Shown: positions 1-7,134, counted from the first letter of the stretch. The stretch is DNA of 18,744 nt from CAZDXV01 sp964648705 (GCA_964648705.1 CAZYOI010000006.1:1-18744), one strand, 5' to 3'. A program made the numbers and translations. Notes: generated from the sequence alone by a model not told the origin.

Positions 1-11
1 GGAAATAGCTA

Positions 12-40
12 TTGACATTAATAAAATAATATAGTATAAT
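12..40 (+). promoter_or_regulatory. consensus sigma-70-type promoter
   Basis: TTGACA at 12-17 and TATAAT at 35-40 are separated by exactly 17 bases, a perfect match to the housekeeping promoter consensus. Transcription would start near 47, giving a leader of about 29 nt before the first small ORF, which has an AAGGAGA ribosome site. Such a perfect promoter in front of two tiny genes suggests high expression. Confidence 0.85.
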
Positions 41-75
41 AGCAGATAAAAGAACCTTCAAATAAGGAGAAAGTC

Positions 76-219
76 ATGCTTACTCGGCCCATGGACATAA
101 CGCAACAGAAAGGACAAAGTCACAAGGGACATGCCACCAGCTACAGCAGGAAGCTGGCCTGGTGGATTATCATCCCGCTGGCTCTGCTGACAGGAGCAGC
201 CATCGCCCTAAGCATCTAA
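76..219 (+). CDS. small single-helix membrane peptide (47 aa), unknown function
   Basis: This is a 47-residue ORF starting at ATG 76, preceded by a good Shine-Dalgarno (AAGGAGA, about 5 nt upstream) and lying just downstream of a perfect promoter. The N-terminal half is polar and rich in His, Gln and Lys. The C-terminal part, from about residue 28 (LAWWIIIPLALLTGAAIALS), is one hydrophobic helix ending at the stop. It would be a one-pass membrane peptide with the polar tail probably cytoplasmic. I recognise no family. It is followed 18 nt later by a second small membrane ORF in the same transcription unit. The codons are clearly GC-richer than in the genes to the right. Being an ORF this short, it depends on the promoter, ribosome site and helix for support. 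Confidence 0.6.
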   Translation: MLTRPMDITQQKGQSHKGHATSYSRKLAWWIIIPLALLTGAAIALSI

Positions 220-237
220 ACAGGAAAGGAGAAGCAG

Positions 238-447
238 ATGGACCGCGATGAGATGATGATTTTTCTTTTAGTTCTTATTTCCTCGGTAGCGGGAATGATC
301 ATTATAGGTGTTCCCCTGTTCGAAGGAAAAGCACGGGAACCTGTGGAAGACAGCTGGTTCTCTTTCTGCGCTTTGGCCGCAGTCTTCGTACTCAACTGGG
401 TATGGGCTGTAGCCTTGTCCCGCAGCAAAAAAGCCCCTAGAAGTTAG
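238..447 (+). CDS. small two-helix membrane protein (69 aa), unknown function
   Basis: This is a 69-residue protein with a strong ribosome site (GGAAAGGAGAAG) just before ATG 238. It has two predicted membrane helices, at about residues 7-27 (MIFLLVLISSVAGMIIIGV) and 43-61 (FCALAAVFVLNWVWAVAL), joined by an acidic loop, with a basic tail (SRSKKAPRS). Its stop codon (445-447) lies inside the terminator stem, so the gene is the end of its transcript. It is probably co-transcribed with the 47-residue ORF 18 nt upstream, and the pair may work together in the membrane. I recognise no family and propose no function. An ORF on the opposite strand here is a shadow. Confidence 0.65.
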   Translation: MDRDEMMIFLLVLISSVAGMIIIGVPLFEGKAREPVEDSWFSFCALAAVFVLNWVWAVALSRSKKAPRS

Positions 448-459
448 GGGCTTTCTTTT
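431..459. terminator. bidirectional intrinsic terminator
   Basis: A 9-bp stem (431-439 with 445-453; core AGCCCCTA/TAGGGGCT) encloses a 5-nt loop and is followed on the plus strand by CTTTCTTTTA. On the minus strand the same stem is followed by TTTTTTGC. It therefore can end both the small membrane-gene transcript and the convergent rmuC-rplU transcript, whose last stop is 15 nt away. Confidence 0.88.
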
Positions 460-468
460 ATGGATAAA

Positions 469-780
469 TTAATTCTCTATCTTTGCAATCTCAACTTCCG
501 TAAAAAGCTGCCTATGTCCTTTTTTAACTTTCTGTCTTTTCTTGGGCTTATACTTGAAAACCACAACCTTATCCCCTTTTCCCTGTCTTAAAATCTTTCC
601 TGTGACTTTAGCGTTTTTCACTTTGGGCTCCCCTATCTCCAGCTTTTTGTTCTTCTCTAAAAACAAAACTTCCTTAAAGACAACTTCCTTGCCCTCCTTG
701 CCCTCTATCTTCTCTATTTTAATTTTGTCTCCCGGAGAAACAAGGTATTGCTTTCCTCCGGTCTTTATTACAGCTAACAT
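469..780 (-). CDS. rplU: 50S ribosomal protein L21
   Basis: This is the large-subunit protein L21, which binds 23S rRNA. At 103 residues it has the usual family length. Diagnostic features are the N-terminal MLAVIKTGGKQYLVSPGDKI, the central G-KVVVFKYKPKKRQKVKKGHRQ segment, which is the characteristic basic rRNA-binding stretch (about residues 70-93), and the end TEVEIAKI. It starts 2 nt after the rmuC stop and is surely co-transcribed with it. A terminator follows directly, so rpmA (L27), its usual partner in bacteria, is not next to it. Confidence 0.96.
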   Translation of the reverse strand: MLAVIKTGGKQYLVSPGDKIKIEKIEGKEGKEVVFKEVLFLEKNKKLEIGEPKVKNAKVTGKILRQGKGDKVVVFKYKPKKRQKVKKGHRQLFTEVEIAKIEN

Positions 781-782
781 AT

Positions 783-1814
783 TTATTCTGTCTGGGGCCT
801 GTCCAGCTCTTTAACTTTCACCTTTCCCTTCTTGTCCGTTATTTTCATTACATCTTTATCTATTCTGCCAAAGGATTTATAGGCAGAGTTATAGCTGTTG
901 ACAGTAGCTCCCAGATTTTTACCCATTTTTTTTAAATACTCTTCATAATTTGAAATGTGGCGACCTAATACCTCCACCTTCTTTCTTATCTCTTTGGCAG
1001 ATTTTTCTATCTGCATAGCTCTCAATCCCTGTAAAATGGTCTGAAGATAAGCGTAAAAGGATGTCGGTGATACTATATGGACATGCTTTTCTCTGACAGC
1101 ATAATCTATTAAATTCCTGGTATTGCTTTTTATAGCCCCTATTTTGTTAATTAACAGATCATAATATACAGCTTCGGCGGGTATAAACATAAAAGCAAAT
1201 TCCAAAGTGCCTTCATTCGGCCTTATGTACTTTGAGGTCTCGCCAATCCTGTTTTTTAGGTCATTCCTTACTTTCTTGGCTAATTCTTCTCTTTTAGAAG
1301 AATCTTGCTCCTCAACAATTCTGTTATAGTTCTCCAAGGAAAACTTGGAGTCGATAGGGATTATCTTGTCTTTGCCTAATAATATTACAGCGTCAACAAT
1401 CTCTCCATCTTTAAACTTATACTGAAGCCGGTACTGATCAGGACTGAAAACATTCTTTAACAGCTCCTCTAGATAGTATTCTCCTAAAACCCCTCTCTGT
1501 TTCGGATTCTTCAATATATTCTCCAATGACTGAAGCTGCTCTGCAAATCCTATCACCTGCTTGTTGGTCTCATCCAGTTTTGTCAGTCTCTCCGCAACAT
1601 CTTTTATAATTTTTGAGGTCTGATGGGACTGTATCTGCATGGTTTTAGTTGACTCTGAAAGCTTGCTGTCTAGAACGCTGCTAATATTGTTCAGCTGTTG
1701 CTGCATCATTAACAAAGATTGATCATCCTTGCTGGAGCTTTTTCTCATTAAAAGAAAAACGACTATCCCCAATCCTACAATTATTAAGATCAAAAGAGAA
1801 ATAACAAGATCCAT
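783..1814 (-). CDS. rmuC: RmuC family DNA recombination protein
   Basis: This is a 343-residue RmuC-family protein. The family has a nuclease-like fold and is linked to limiting recombination at inverted repeats; its reaction is not firmly established. An N-terminal membrane helix lies at about residues 3-23. A coiled-coil region with many Q, N and L residues follows (about 28-100). The conserved RmuC core begins at NPKQRGVLGEYYLEELL (about 103-119) and includes the VDAVILLGKDKIIPIDSKFS segment (about 139-158) and the AFMFIPAEAVYYDLL region. It is shorter than the roughly 475 residues of E. coli RmuC because the coiled coil is shorter. The gene lies 2 nt upstream of rplU. GATAAT lies 5 nt before the ATG, a possible -10 for a near-leaderless transcript, but the -35 is poor. 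The intrinsic terminator of the gene behind it lies at 1841-1876. Confidence 0.92.
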   Translation of the reverse strand: MDLVISLLILIIVGLGIVVFLLMRKSSSKDDQSLLMMQQQLNNISSVLDSKLSESTKTMQIQSHQTSKIIKDVAERLTKLDETNKQVIGFAEQLQSLENILKNPKQRGVLGEYYLEELLKNVFSPDQYRLQYKFKDGEIVDAVILLGKDKIIPIDSKFSLENYNRIVEEQDSSKREELAKKVRNDLKNRIGETSKYIRPNEGTLEFAFMFIPAEAVYYDLLINKIGAIKSNTRNLIDYAVREKHVHIVSPTSFYAYLQTILQGLRAMQIEKSAKEIRKKVEVLGRHISNYEEYLKKMGKNLGATVNSYNSAYKSFGRIDKDVMKITDKKGKVKVKELDRPQTE

Positions 1815-1840
1815 ATTAAATTATCCTACCCTTTTTCCAA

Positions 1841-1876
1841 TAAAAAATCAACCCTTCATTTTAATAAAGGGCTGAT
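1841..1876 (-). terminator. intrinsic terminator of the 1900-2469 gene
   Basis: Read on the minus strand, ATCAGCCCTT and AAGGGTTGAT form a 10-bp stem with one G-U pair around a loop of 10 nt, followed by a T run (TTTTTTATT). It sits 24 nt past the stop of the membrane-anchored unknown and just upstream of rmuC, so it separates the two transcripts. Confidence 0.85.
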
Positions 1877-1899
1877 TGTAAAATCTTTTTCTCTTAATT

Positions 1900-2469
1900 C
1901 TACGGTATAAAGATTGGCGGAGTGATTACTTTGTAGACACCGTTAATCTTTTTAACCTTATACTCAAATTCTCTCGATCCCTCAGACTCAGGTATTCCGC
2001 AACAGGCATAGATATAGACTTCGCCATCATCTTTTAAAAACTGGATAGTAAATTCATATTGCTCTTCTGCTAACTTTTCTGTTTCTAAAATCTTGACTTT
2101 TAATAAGCAGGCAGGATCTAAAACCATATTATCGGCGATTTCGTGCTCACAAAAAATTCTAAAAGCTTCTACCCCGTCACCGGAAGATCTTTCATATAAA
2201 CCCAGTAAATAGCGCTCAGCCTCTTCAGCTTCTCCCCAACCATAAAGAGAATCTGCTTTGTCATATTTTTGATTATTAAGATAGTCGAAAAAGCTTATCA
2301 AAGCTTGCTTTGCTTTCTCTTCTTCTGACATCTTTATTCTAGGCACAGTTATTCCCTCCTCTGTAGTCCATATATACTGATAGGAATAAAGTATAGTAAA
2401 ACCTATTATAGCTATAATGCCTACAGTTAATATAGCGAAAAATGTTGAGATTCCTTTTTGGGTTTTCAT
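1900..2469 (-). CDS. membrane-anchored extracytoplasmic protein, unknown function
   Basis: This is a 189-residue protein. It begins MKTQKGISTFFAILTVGIIA, a short basic N-terminus followed by one hydrophobic helix (about residues 9-28). This start is common among Patescibacteria exported proteins and resembles a class III/pilin-type signal only loosely, as there is no Glu at the +5 position. The rest (about 45-189) is soluble and acidic, with helices in the first half and a strand-rich end (EFEYKVKKINGVYKVITPP). That ending is typical of small NTF2/LumP-like ligand-binding folds, but this is only a shape impression. Cysteines occur at about residues 107, 120 and a CC pair near 155. It is monocistronic: its own promoter lies upstream and a terminator downstream. 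The function is unknown. Confidence 0.75.
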   Translation of the reverse strand: MKTQKGISTFFAILTVGIIAIIGFTILYSYQYIWTTEEGITVPRIKMSEEEKAKQALISFFDYLNNQKYDKADSLYGWGEAEEAERYLLGLYERSSGDGVEAFRIFCEHEIADNMVLDPACLLKVKILETEKLAEEQYEFTIQFLKDDGEVYIYACCGIPESEGSREFEYKVKKINGVYKVITPPIFIP

Positions 2470-2496
2470 GTTAAATTAATAATTATTCTTTTCTTT

Positions 2497-2526
2497 ATTA
2501 TACCATAATTTTCAGCATAAAAACAA
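2497..2526 (-). promoter_or_regulatory. extended -10 promoter for the 1900-2469 gene
   Basis: On the minus strand TGGTATAAT (an extended -10, with TATAAT at 2497-2502) is preceded by TTGTTT (2521-2526) at 18 bases. The expected start near 2490 leaves about 20 nt of A/T-rich leader with no recognisable Shine-Dalgarno before the ATG. Confidence 0.65.
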
Positions 2527-2613
2527 AATGTATTCATAAATTAAGGAAAATAGCTTCTGTAAAAACTCTGGAGATTTGAATTTCTTCTATTGTCTTTTAA
2601 ATGTCTCCTTCTG

Positions 2614-3270
2614 CTAAGGTTTAACAAATTTCCTTATATCAGAAGCAACCAATATCCTCTGGATATCGGAATAGGTGATCATTCCCTGAGACGGCTTTAC
2701 GGATTTTTCAGGTAAGTCTGTATTAGGAATCGAGAAGCCTATATACTCAACTTTTCTGTTAAGTCTTTTTCTTATCCAGTCAATAGCTGGAGTAAGGTCA
2801 GTATCAGAACTCACCAATATAGCTGTGCCATATTTGTTGTCGAGGGCGCCAACAATCAAGTCTGTTGCCATTTTCACATCTATACCTTTTTCTCTTGTTC
2901 TTTGGAATATTATTTCCTTAATTCCTTTGCCCAAAAGATCTTGATAGTTAATCACTCTTTTGTCTATAATAATTTTTTCTGTCCTTGTTCTTAATTTACT
3001 TGTTTTAATTTCCCAGCCATTGAAAGATAAATAGGTAAAGAGTTTGGTTTGCTTTGCCATAGCTCGTCTGCTCTTCGGGTCGTTCCTTTTTTCTCTTATC
3101 GTTCCGGTATAAAATCTCTTACCTTTTTCTATAGTTTTTCTATCGTTTACCAAAAATTCAGCAAATTTCTCAAAATCAAAATCCAATTCTGAAATTCCTA
3201 ATTTCTTCAAAGCAAGATGGTAAAAATTGGCTCCATCTATTAAAATACAAACTCCTTCCTGTTTTTGCAT
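2614..3270 (-). CDS. NYN/LabA-like (DUF88-type) nuclease-domain protein
   Basis: This is a 218-residue protein of the NYN (PIN-like) superfamily, whose characterised members are often metal-dependent RNases. The acidic residues of the fold are visible: ILIDGANFYH at the N-terminus, the MATDLIVGALD segment in the middle, and LVSSDTDLTPAIDWIRKR. The end is PSQGMITYSDIQRILVAS. I chose ATG 3270, not the GTG at 3318. The longer form would place coding sequence over a terminator stem and T-tract (3303-3338) and over a -10 box (3281-3286), while starting at 3270 begins directly at MQKQEGVCILIDGANF. It is the only gene of its transcript. The substrate cannot be read from sequence. No clear terminator is seen downstream. 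Confidence 0.88.
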   Translation of the reverse strand: MQKQEGVCILIDGANFYHLALKKLGISELDFDFEKFAEFLVNDRKTIEKGKRFYTGTIREKRNDPKSRRAMAKQTKLFTYLSFNGWEIKTSKLRTRTEKIIIDKRVINYQDLLGKGIKEIIFQRTREKGIDVKMATDLIVGALDNKYGTAILVSSDTDLTPAIDWIRKRLNRKVEYIGFSIPNTDLPEKSVKPSQGMITYSDIQRILVASDIRKFVKP

Positions 3271-3280
3271 ATCTCTTTTT

Positions 3281-3289
3281 ATTATAACA
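3281..3289 (-). promoter_or_regulatory. extended -10 element just before the NYN gene
   Basis: TGTTATAAT on the minus strand is an extended -10 whose downstream end lies 10 nt before the ATG at 3270. The -35 region is only a T-run. Transcription would start about 3-4 nt before the ATG, giving a nearly leaderless message. Confidence 0.5.
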
Positions 3290-3302
3290 GAAAATAACTT
3301 CC

Positions 3303-3338
3303 AAAAAAAATCCTGCACACTATATAAATAGGCGCAGG
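3303..3338 (-). terminator. intrinsic terminator / attenuator in the NYN leader
   Basis: Read on the minus strand, CCTGCGC and GTGCAGG-like arms (outer pairs 3338-3312) continue into CTAT/ATAG around a TTAT loop, followed by ATTTTTTTTGG. It lies 148 nt past the exchanger-like gene's stop and only about 9 nt past the predicted start of a strong promoter (3354-3381). It could therefore end the ATPase-exchanger transcript, attenuate NYN expression, or end a very short RNA. Confidence 0.8.
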
Positions 3339-3353
3339 AGACTTTATGTTTTA

Positions 3354-3381
3354 ATTATAGTCCCTATACCGATATTGTCAA
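3354..3381 (-). promoter_or_regulatory. strong consensus promoter upstream of the NYN-leader terminator
   Basis: On the minus strand TTGACA (3376-3381) and TATAAT (3354-3359) are 16 bases apart. The predicted start is near 3347. The transcript would run at once into the hairpin and T-tract at 3303-3338. Confidence 0.75.
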
Positions 3382-3485
3382 GTCTAAATTGGGGAAAAAT
3401 GACCCGTTAATAAAATTCTACATTACTATAATTTTTCTATCTTTCTTTGAACAGGACTAAAACATTGGAAGATCTGACTTTACAT

Positions 3486-4442
3486 CTATCTAAGCATAAT
3501 CTCAGCCACCAAGAAAAGAAGGTATATTAAAAGAAGAACAACCCCTTCTTTTCTGCTTATCTTCTGATCTGTTTTAACTATCACAAAAAAGAATACGGCG
3601 GAAACTATTAAAAAGAATCCTGCTATAGCAAAAGGAGAAAAGTCGGAAATTATAATAGGAGATATCAAAGCTACAATCCCTAAAATCAAAGTAGCACAAA
3701 CCACAACAGAACCCATAAGATCTCCCAGAATAAGCCAGTTCTGCTTTCTTTTAGCAGAGACCACAGCAAAATAAATTTCAGGGAGAGCATTGCCGGCCCC
3801 GACAATTAAAATACCTACAATAGGAAGAGATATATTAAGTGTTTCGGAAAAAGCTACAGCAGAGGTAACAATGCCCTTAGAGGCCAGTAAAAGCATGGCT
3901 AGAAAGAAAAACACTCTCCCGATATCTTTTAAAAATCCTTTAAATCTCCCCTTTCTTTTTTTCTTCTGGTTATAGGTTTTTTTGAATCTTTCTTCTTTTG
4001 AAAAAAGCCATATGATGTAAAGAATAAAAGCCAAAATCAAGATAATCCCGTCTATTCTTCCAAGCTTATTATCTAAAATAAGAAGAAGAGGAAGAACCGC
4101 CACGACAGCCGTAAAAACAGCGCTGCTCTGAACCATTTTGCTTTTAGCGGGCAAAGCAACTCCTCCTATAAAAATAGCTAAAGCTACAGCTAAAGTAAGA
4201 TCTATTAAATTGCCTCCGACAATATCTCCAAAAGAAAGCTCCGGTATCCCCTGCAAAGCTGAATTAATCCCTACAAATAAATTAGGAACAGCCCCCGCTA
4301 TAGACATTACAAAGAAAGCCACTACAAACTCGCGCCAGCCCAAAAACCTAGCCATTCTCATTAAAGCTTTAACAAGTTTAGGACCCGACCAAAAAAGAAT
4401 AATAATTGAAATTATAAAAACTAGAATGTATGTAAAAAGCAT
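3486..4442 (-). CDS. CaCA-type (sodium/calcium exchanger-like) membrane protein with divergent alpha repeats
   Basis: This is a 318-residue, highly hydrophobic protein with about ten helices in two homologous halves and a short basic cytoplasmic loop (about residues 150-175, KEERFKKTYNQKKKRKGRFK). That is the architecture and length of the Ca2+/cation antiporter (CaCA, YrbG-like) family. The two alpha repeats are recognisable but unusual. The first reads AGAVPNL, where the family has GTSLPEL, followed by GDIVGGNLID. The second reads GNALPEI followed by GDLMGSVVVC. The first-repeat Glu is Asn, and most of the Thr/Ser ligands are gone. Its start lies 2 nt after the stop of the P-type ATPase gene, so the two are one operon. 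The ion may be Ca2+, but the altered residues make transport specificity, or even transport, uncertain. Confidence 0.82.
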   Translation of the reverse strand: MLFTYILVFIISIIILFWSGPKLVKALMRMARFLGWREFVVAFFVMSIAGAVPNLFVGINSALQGIPELSFGDIVGGNLIDLTLAVALAIFIGGVALPAKSKMVQSSAVFTAVVAVLPLLLILDNKLGRIDGIILILAFILYIIWLFSKEERFKKTYNQKKKRKGRFKGFLKDIGRVFFFLAMLLLASKGIVTSAVAFSETLNISLPIVGILIVGAGNALPEIYFAVVSAKRKQNWLILGDLMGSVVVCATLILGIVALISPIIISDFSPFAIAGFFLIVSAVFFFVIVKTDQKISRKEGVVLLLIYLLFLVAEIMLR

Positions 4443-4444
4443 GA

Positions 4445-7081
4445 TTAAGTTTTATGTCTTACTATAAAAAGCCATTTTGTAAATTCAATTAAAGCCAGTT
4501 TCACAGCGCCCAGCCCCAAGATAAATGCTAAATCTATCGTTCTCAAGGGAACCGTTCCTAGAAGCTTTTGAAGAGGCAAAAGATAGATAGCTCCAAGCAG
4601 AAGAACTATTCCAACAATCCAGGAAAAAACAAGAAAGCTGTTTGAAAAGGGATTAAAATGCCATAAATTCCTTCTTAGGCTTTTACAGGAAAATACATAA
4701 AACAAAGAATCAATGCTTAAAGCCCCGAATATCATTGTCTGAACATAAGCTAAATCGTGATTGTTTTTCCAAAGCCAGAAAAAAAGCCCCAAAAGAATTA
4801 TATCTGTGACAAGGCCTATTATAAAGATTATAGCTTTCATTTCGCGGGTTAAAAGAGGAGCTCTGTTTCCCTGGGGCTTCCTTTTCATTATGTCTTTTTC
4901 TTTGGGTTCAAAAGCCAGAGATATTCCGGGAAGACCGTCTTCTATAATATTAACCCATAATATCTGGACAGCTGTCACGGGAAGAGGAAAACCCGCCAAA
5001 AGGCTCCCGCTTACCAAAATAATCTCCGTAAAAGAATCTGAAAGAAGATAAGTAATAACCTTCCTCACATTGTCTAAAATCTTTCTTCCTTCTTCAACGG
5101 CTGCCACTATGACATTAAAATTATCGTTTAAGATAATAAGATCTGAAACTTCTTTGGCCACCTCCGTTCCAGAGCCCAAAGCCACCCCGATATCAGCTTT
5201 CTTTAGCGCCGGAGCATCGTTTATTCCGTCCCCTGTCATAGCTACAACTTCTCCCTTTTCCTGCCAGGCCTGAACAATTCTCATTTTGTGCCTCGGCTCT
5301 GCTCTGGCATATATCTCTATATCAGAAATCCTCTTTTTAAAATCCTTGTCTGAAATCTTATCAAGCTCCTTCCCTTCTATAATATTCTCCTCTTTTGCCC
5401 TAATCCCTATCTCCCGCCCCACGGCTTTAGCTGTAAGCCTGTGGTCCCCTGTTACGATAATAGGTTTCATTCCTGACCTGCGAACAGTCTTAATGGCCTT
5501 TTTAACTCCTTCTCTTAAGGGATCTTTAAGGCCCAAAAGCCCTACAAAAACAATATTTTGGCATAAAGATTGAAGTTCTTTGTTTTTATCTTTAGAGCTT
5601 GCTTTTTCAATCTTTTCCCTTTCCCCTTTTGTCTTCTTATACGCCACGGCAACCACTCTTAATCCCTTGCTGGTCATTTCATCAAGCTTTTTTTCTATCT
5701 TCTTCTGATGATTTTTATTAAGCCTTTTTTTCTTCCCTTTTGCCTCAAAAAACTTAGACATTTTGAGAATCTTTTCCGGGGCCCCTGATATATAAATAAT
5801 TTCCTTTTTGCTGTCTAATTTATTTAAAGAAGCTATAAATTTGTTTTTAGAATTAAAGGGAAGATCTGCTATTTTAGGGTTTTTGTTCTCTAATTTCGTT
5901 TTATCTATTCCGGCTTCAATGGCGGCTATCAGAAGTCCTTTGTCGGTAGGCCTTCCGCGAACTATCCATTTTCTAATGGAGTCTTCTGGGTTTTCAATAA
6001 AAGCCTCGTTAGCAGAAGAAGCTATCTTTAAAGCAAAAATATTATCTAAATTCTCGGTAAATATTTCAGAAACCATCATTTTCCCTTCTGTCAGGCTAAG
6101 AGTTTTATCCGTACAGATAACAGAAGTTCCTCCCAAAGTTTCTGCAGCTAGAAGCTTTCTCACTAATCCTTTCTTTTTAAGTATTTTCTGCATTCCCATA
6201 GCTAAAATAACCGTAACAGCGACTGGAAGACCCTCGGGAATAGCGGATACAGCTACAGCTATAGCCACGGTAAACATCTCAATAAAAGAATTTCCTGTGA
6301 TTAACCCTTCTACTAATATGACAACAGATATAAAAGCTATAATCCCCCCTACTATCTTGGCAAACCTGGATATTTTTTTCTGGAGGGGCGTCATATCTTC
6401 TTCTGCCTCTTTTACCATTCTTGCCACTTTTCCTGTCTCTGTATGAGAACCTATGGCTGTAACAACAAACTTTCCCCTTCCAGCTTCCACAATAGTTCCC
6501 ATATAGGCCATATTGTCTCTGTCCGGAACAGGAGTATCCTCTTTTAAACCTCTTGTTTTTTTAGAAGCAGGAAGCCATTCTCCGGTCAACACCATTTCAT
6601 TTATCTTCAGCTCGTCCTCTTCTAAAATCCTTCCGTCAGCCGGAACTTTATCTCCGGCTTCTAAAACAACGATATCTCCTATTGTAAGATCTTTATAGCT
6701 TATAATCTTAGCGTGCCCTCCTCTTACGACTTTGCACTTTATTTCTACAGCTTTCCTCAGTTGCCTTAAAGATCTGTTTGCTTTGTTTTCTTGTATAAAA
6801 CCTATGCTAGTATTCAAAATTACAGCTCCGAAGATAACAACAGCGTCTGTAAACTCTTTGAAAAACAAAACTACTATCCCCGCTATGACAAGAACATATA
6901 TTAAAGGACTCTTGAACTGATTGAGAACAAGCTTAAGCTTGGAAAGAGGCTTTTCTTTAGCCAGAACGTTCTTGCCGAACCTCTTCTGCCTTTTTTCAAC
7001 CTCGTCTGAAAACAAGCCCTGATCGGAATCAGAATTTATCTCTTTTAAAACTTTTTCTTTATCTATATTATGCCAAAGCAT
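4445..7081 (-). CDS. type II P-type cation-transporting ATPase (Ca2+-ATPase-like)
   Basis: This is an 878-residue ion pump. The order is a cation-ATPase N-terminal domain (about 1-50), helices M1-M2 (about 58-95), the actuator domain with LTGE, M3-M4 with PEGLP (about 280), the phosphorylation and nucleotide domains, and a C-terminal block of six helices. Other motifs are GAPEKIL (nucleotide-binding), TGDHRLTA, and GDGINDAP near residue 617. The phosphorylated Asp is D325, but its motif is DKTLSLT, not DKTGTLT (bases 6089-6109). M5 has SDSFTE, keeping the SERCA E771 position but with Ser at N768. M6 has NIIEDGLP, with Glu at the T799 position. PMCA/SERCA-type Ca2+ transport is the best family guess. 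It has its own near-leaderless promoter and precedes the exchanger-like gene by 2 nt. Confidence 0.92.
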   Translation of the reverse strand: MLWHNIDKEKVLKEINSDSDQGLFSDEVEKRQKRFGKNVLAKEKPLSKLKLVLNQFKSPLIYVLVIAGIVVLFFKEFTDAVVIFGAVILNTSIGFIQENKANRSLRQLRKAVEIKCKVVRGGHAKIISYKDLTIGDIVVLEAGDKVPADGRILEEDELKINEMVLTGEWLPASKKTRGLKEDTPVPDRDNMAYMGTIVEAGRGKFVVTAIGSHTETGKVARMVKEAEEDMTPLQKKISRFAKIVGGIIAFISVVILVEGLITGNSFIEMFTVAIAVAVSAIPEGLPVAVTVILAMGMQKILKKKGLVRKLLAAETLGGTSVICTDKTLSLTEGKMMVSEIFTENLDNIFALKIASSANEAFIENPEDSIRKWIVRGRPTDKGLLIAAIEAGIDKTKLENKNPKIADLPFNSKNKFIASLNKLDSKKEIIYISGAPEKILKMSKFFEAKGKKKRLNKNHQKKIEKKLDEMTSKGLRVVAVAYKKTKGEREKIEKASSKDKNKELQSLCQNIVFVGLLGLKDPLREGVKKAIKTVRRSGMKPIIVTGDHRLTAKAVGREIGIRAKEENIIEGKELDKISDKDFKKRISDIEIYARAEPRHKMRIVQAWQEKGEVVAMTGDGINDAPALKKADIGVALGSGTEVAKEVSDLIILNDNFNVIVAAVEEGRKILDNVRKVITYLLSDSFTEIILVSGSLLAGFPLPVTAVQILWVNIIEDGLPGISLAFEPKEKDIMKRKPQGNRAPLLTREMKAIIFIIGLVTDIILLGLFFWLWKNNHDLAYVQTMIFGALSIDSLFYVFSCKSLRRNLWHFNPFSNSFLVFSWIVGIVLLLGAIYLLPLQKLLGTVPLRTIDLAFILGLGAVKLALIEFTKWLFIVRHKT

Positions 7082-7087
7082 TCTTCT

Positions 7088-7096
7088 ATTGTATCA
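7088..7096 (-). promoter_or_regulatory. extended -10 (TGATACAAT), leaderless start of the ATPase gene
   Basis: TGATACAAT on the minus strand ends exactly 6 nt before the ATG at 7081, so a start 7 nt past the -10 would coincide with the ATG. There is no ribosome site. The 12-mer TTTGATACAATA occurs identically before the MNT gene. The -35 is weak. Confidence 0.6.
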
Positions 7097-7109
7097 AAAA
7101 GAGAGCAAA

Positions 7110-7134
7110 CTAAAAGAGAGCTTTAAACTCTCTT
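7110..7134 (-). terminator. intrinsic terminator after the MNT-HEPN island
   Basis: A 7-bp stem, AAGAGAG/CTCTCTT (7114-7134), surrounds a TTTAAAG loop and is followed on the minus strand by a short TTTT run. It would stop transcripts coming from tRNA-Glu and the MNT-HEPN genes before the ATPase promoter. The T-tract is short and the stem A/T-rich, so it may be weak. It touches the 29-nt repeat by two bases. Confidence 0.55.

Noticed and set aside
3271..3318. N-terminal extension of the NYN protein from GTG 3318
   Set aside because: It would be encoded by terminator stem, T-tract and -10 box, and the conserved domain starts right after ATG 3270.
3423..3435. Plus-strand TATAAT between the NYN and exchanger-like genes
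   Set aside because: There is no -35 at a suitable distance and no plus-strand gene downstream; chance match in A/T-rich DNA.
5808..6446. Long plus-strand open frame (212 codons) opposite the P-type ATPase
   Set aside because: It is antisense to well-conserved ATPase domains, its translation is low-complexity (Ser/Ile/Thr-rich) and it has no ribosome site; it is a by-product of codon use in the real gene.
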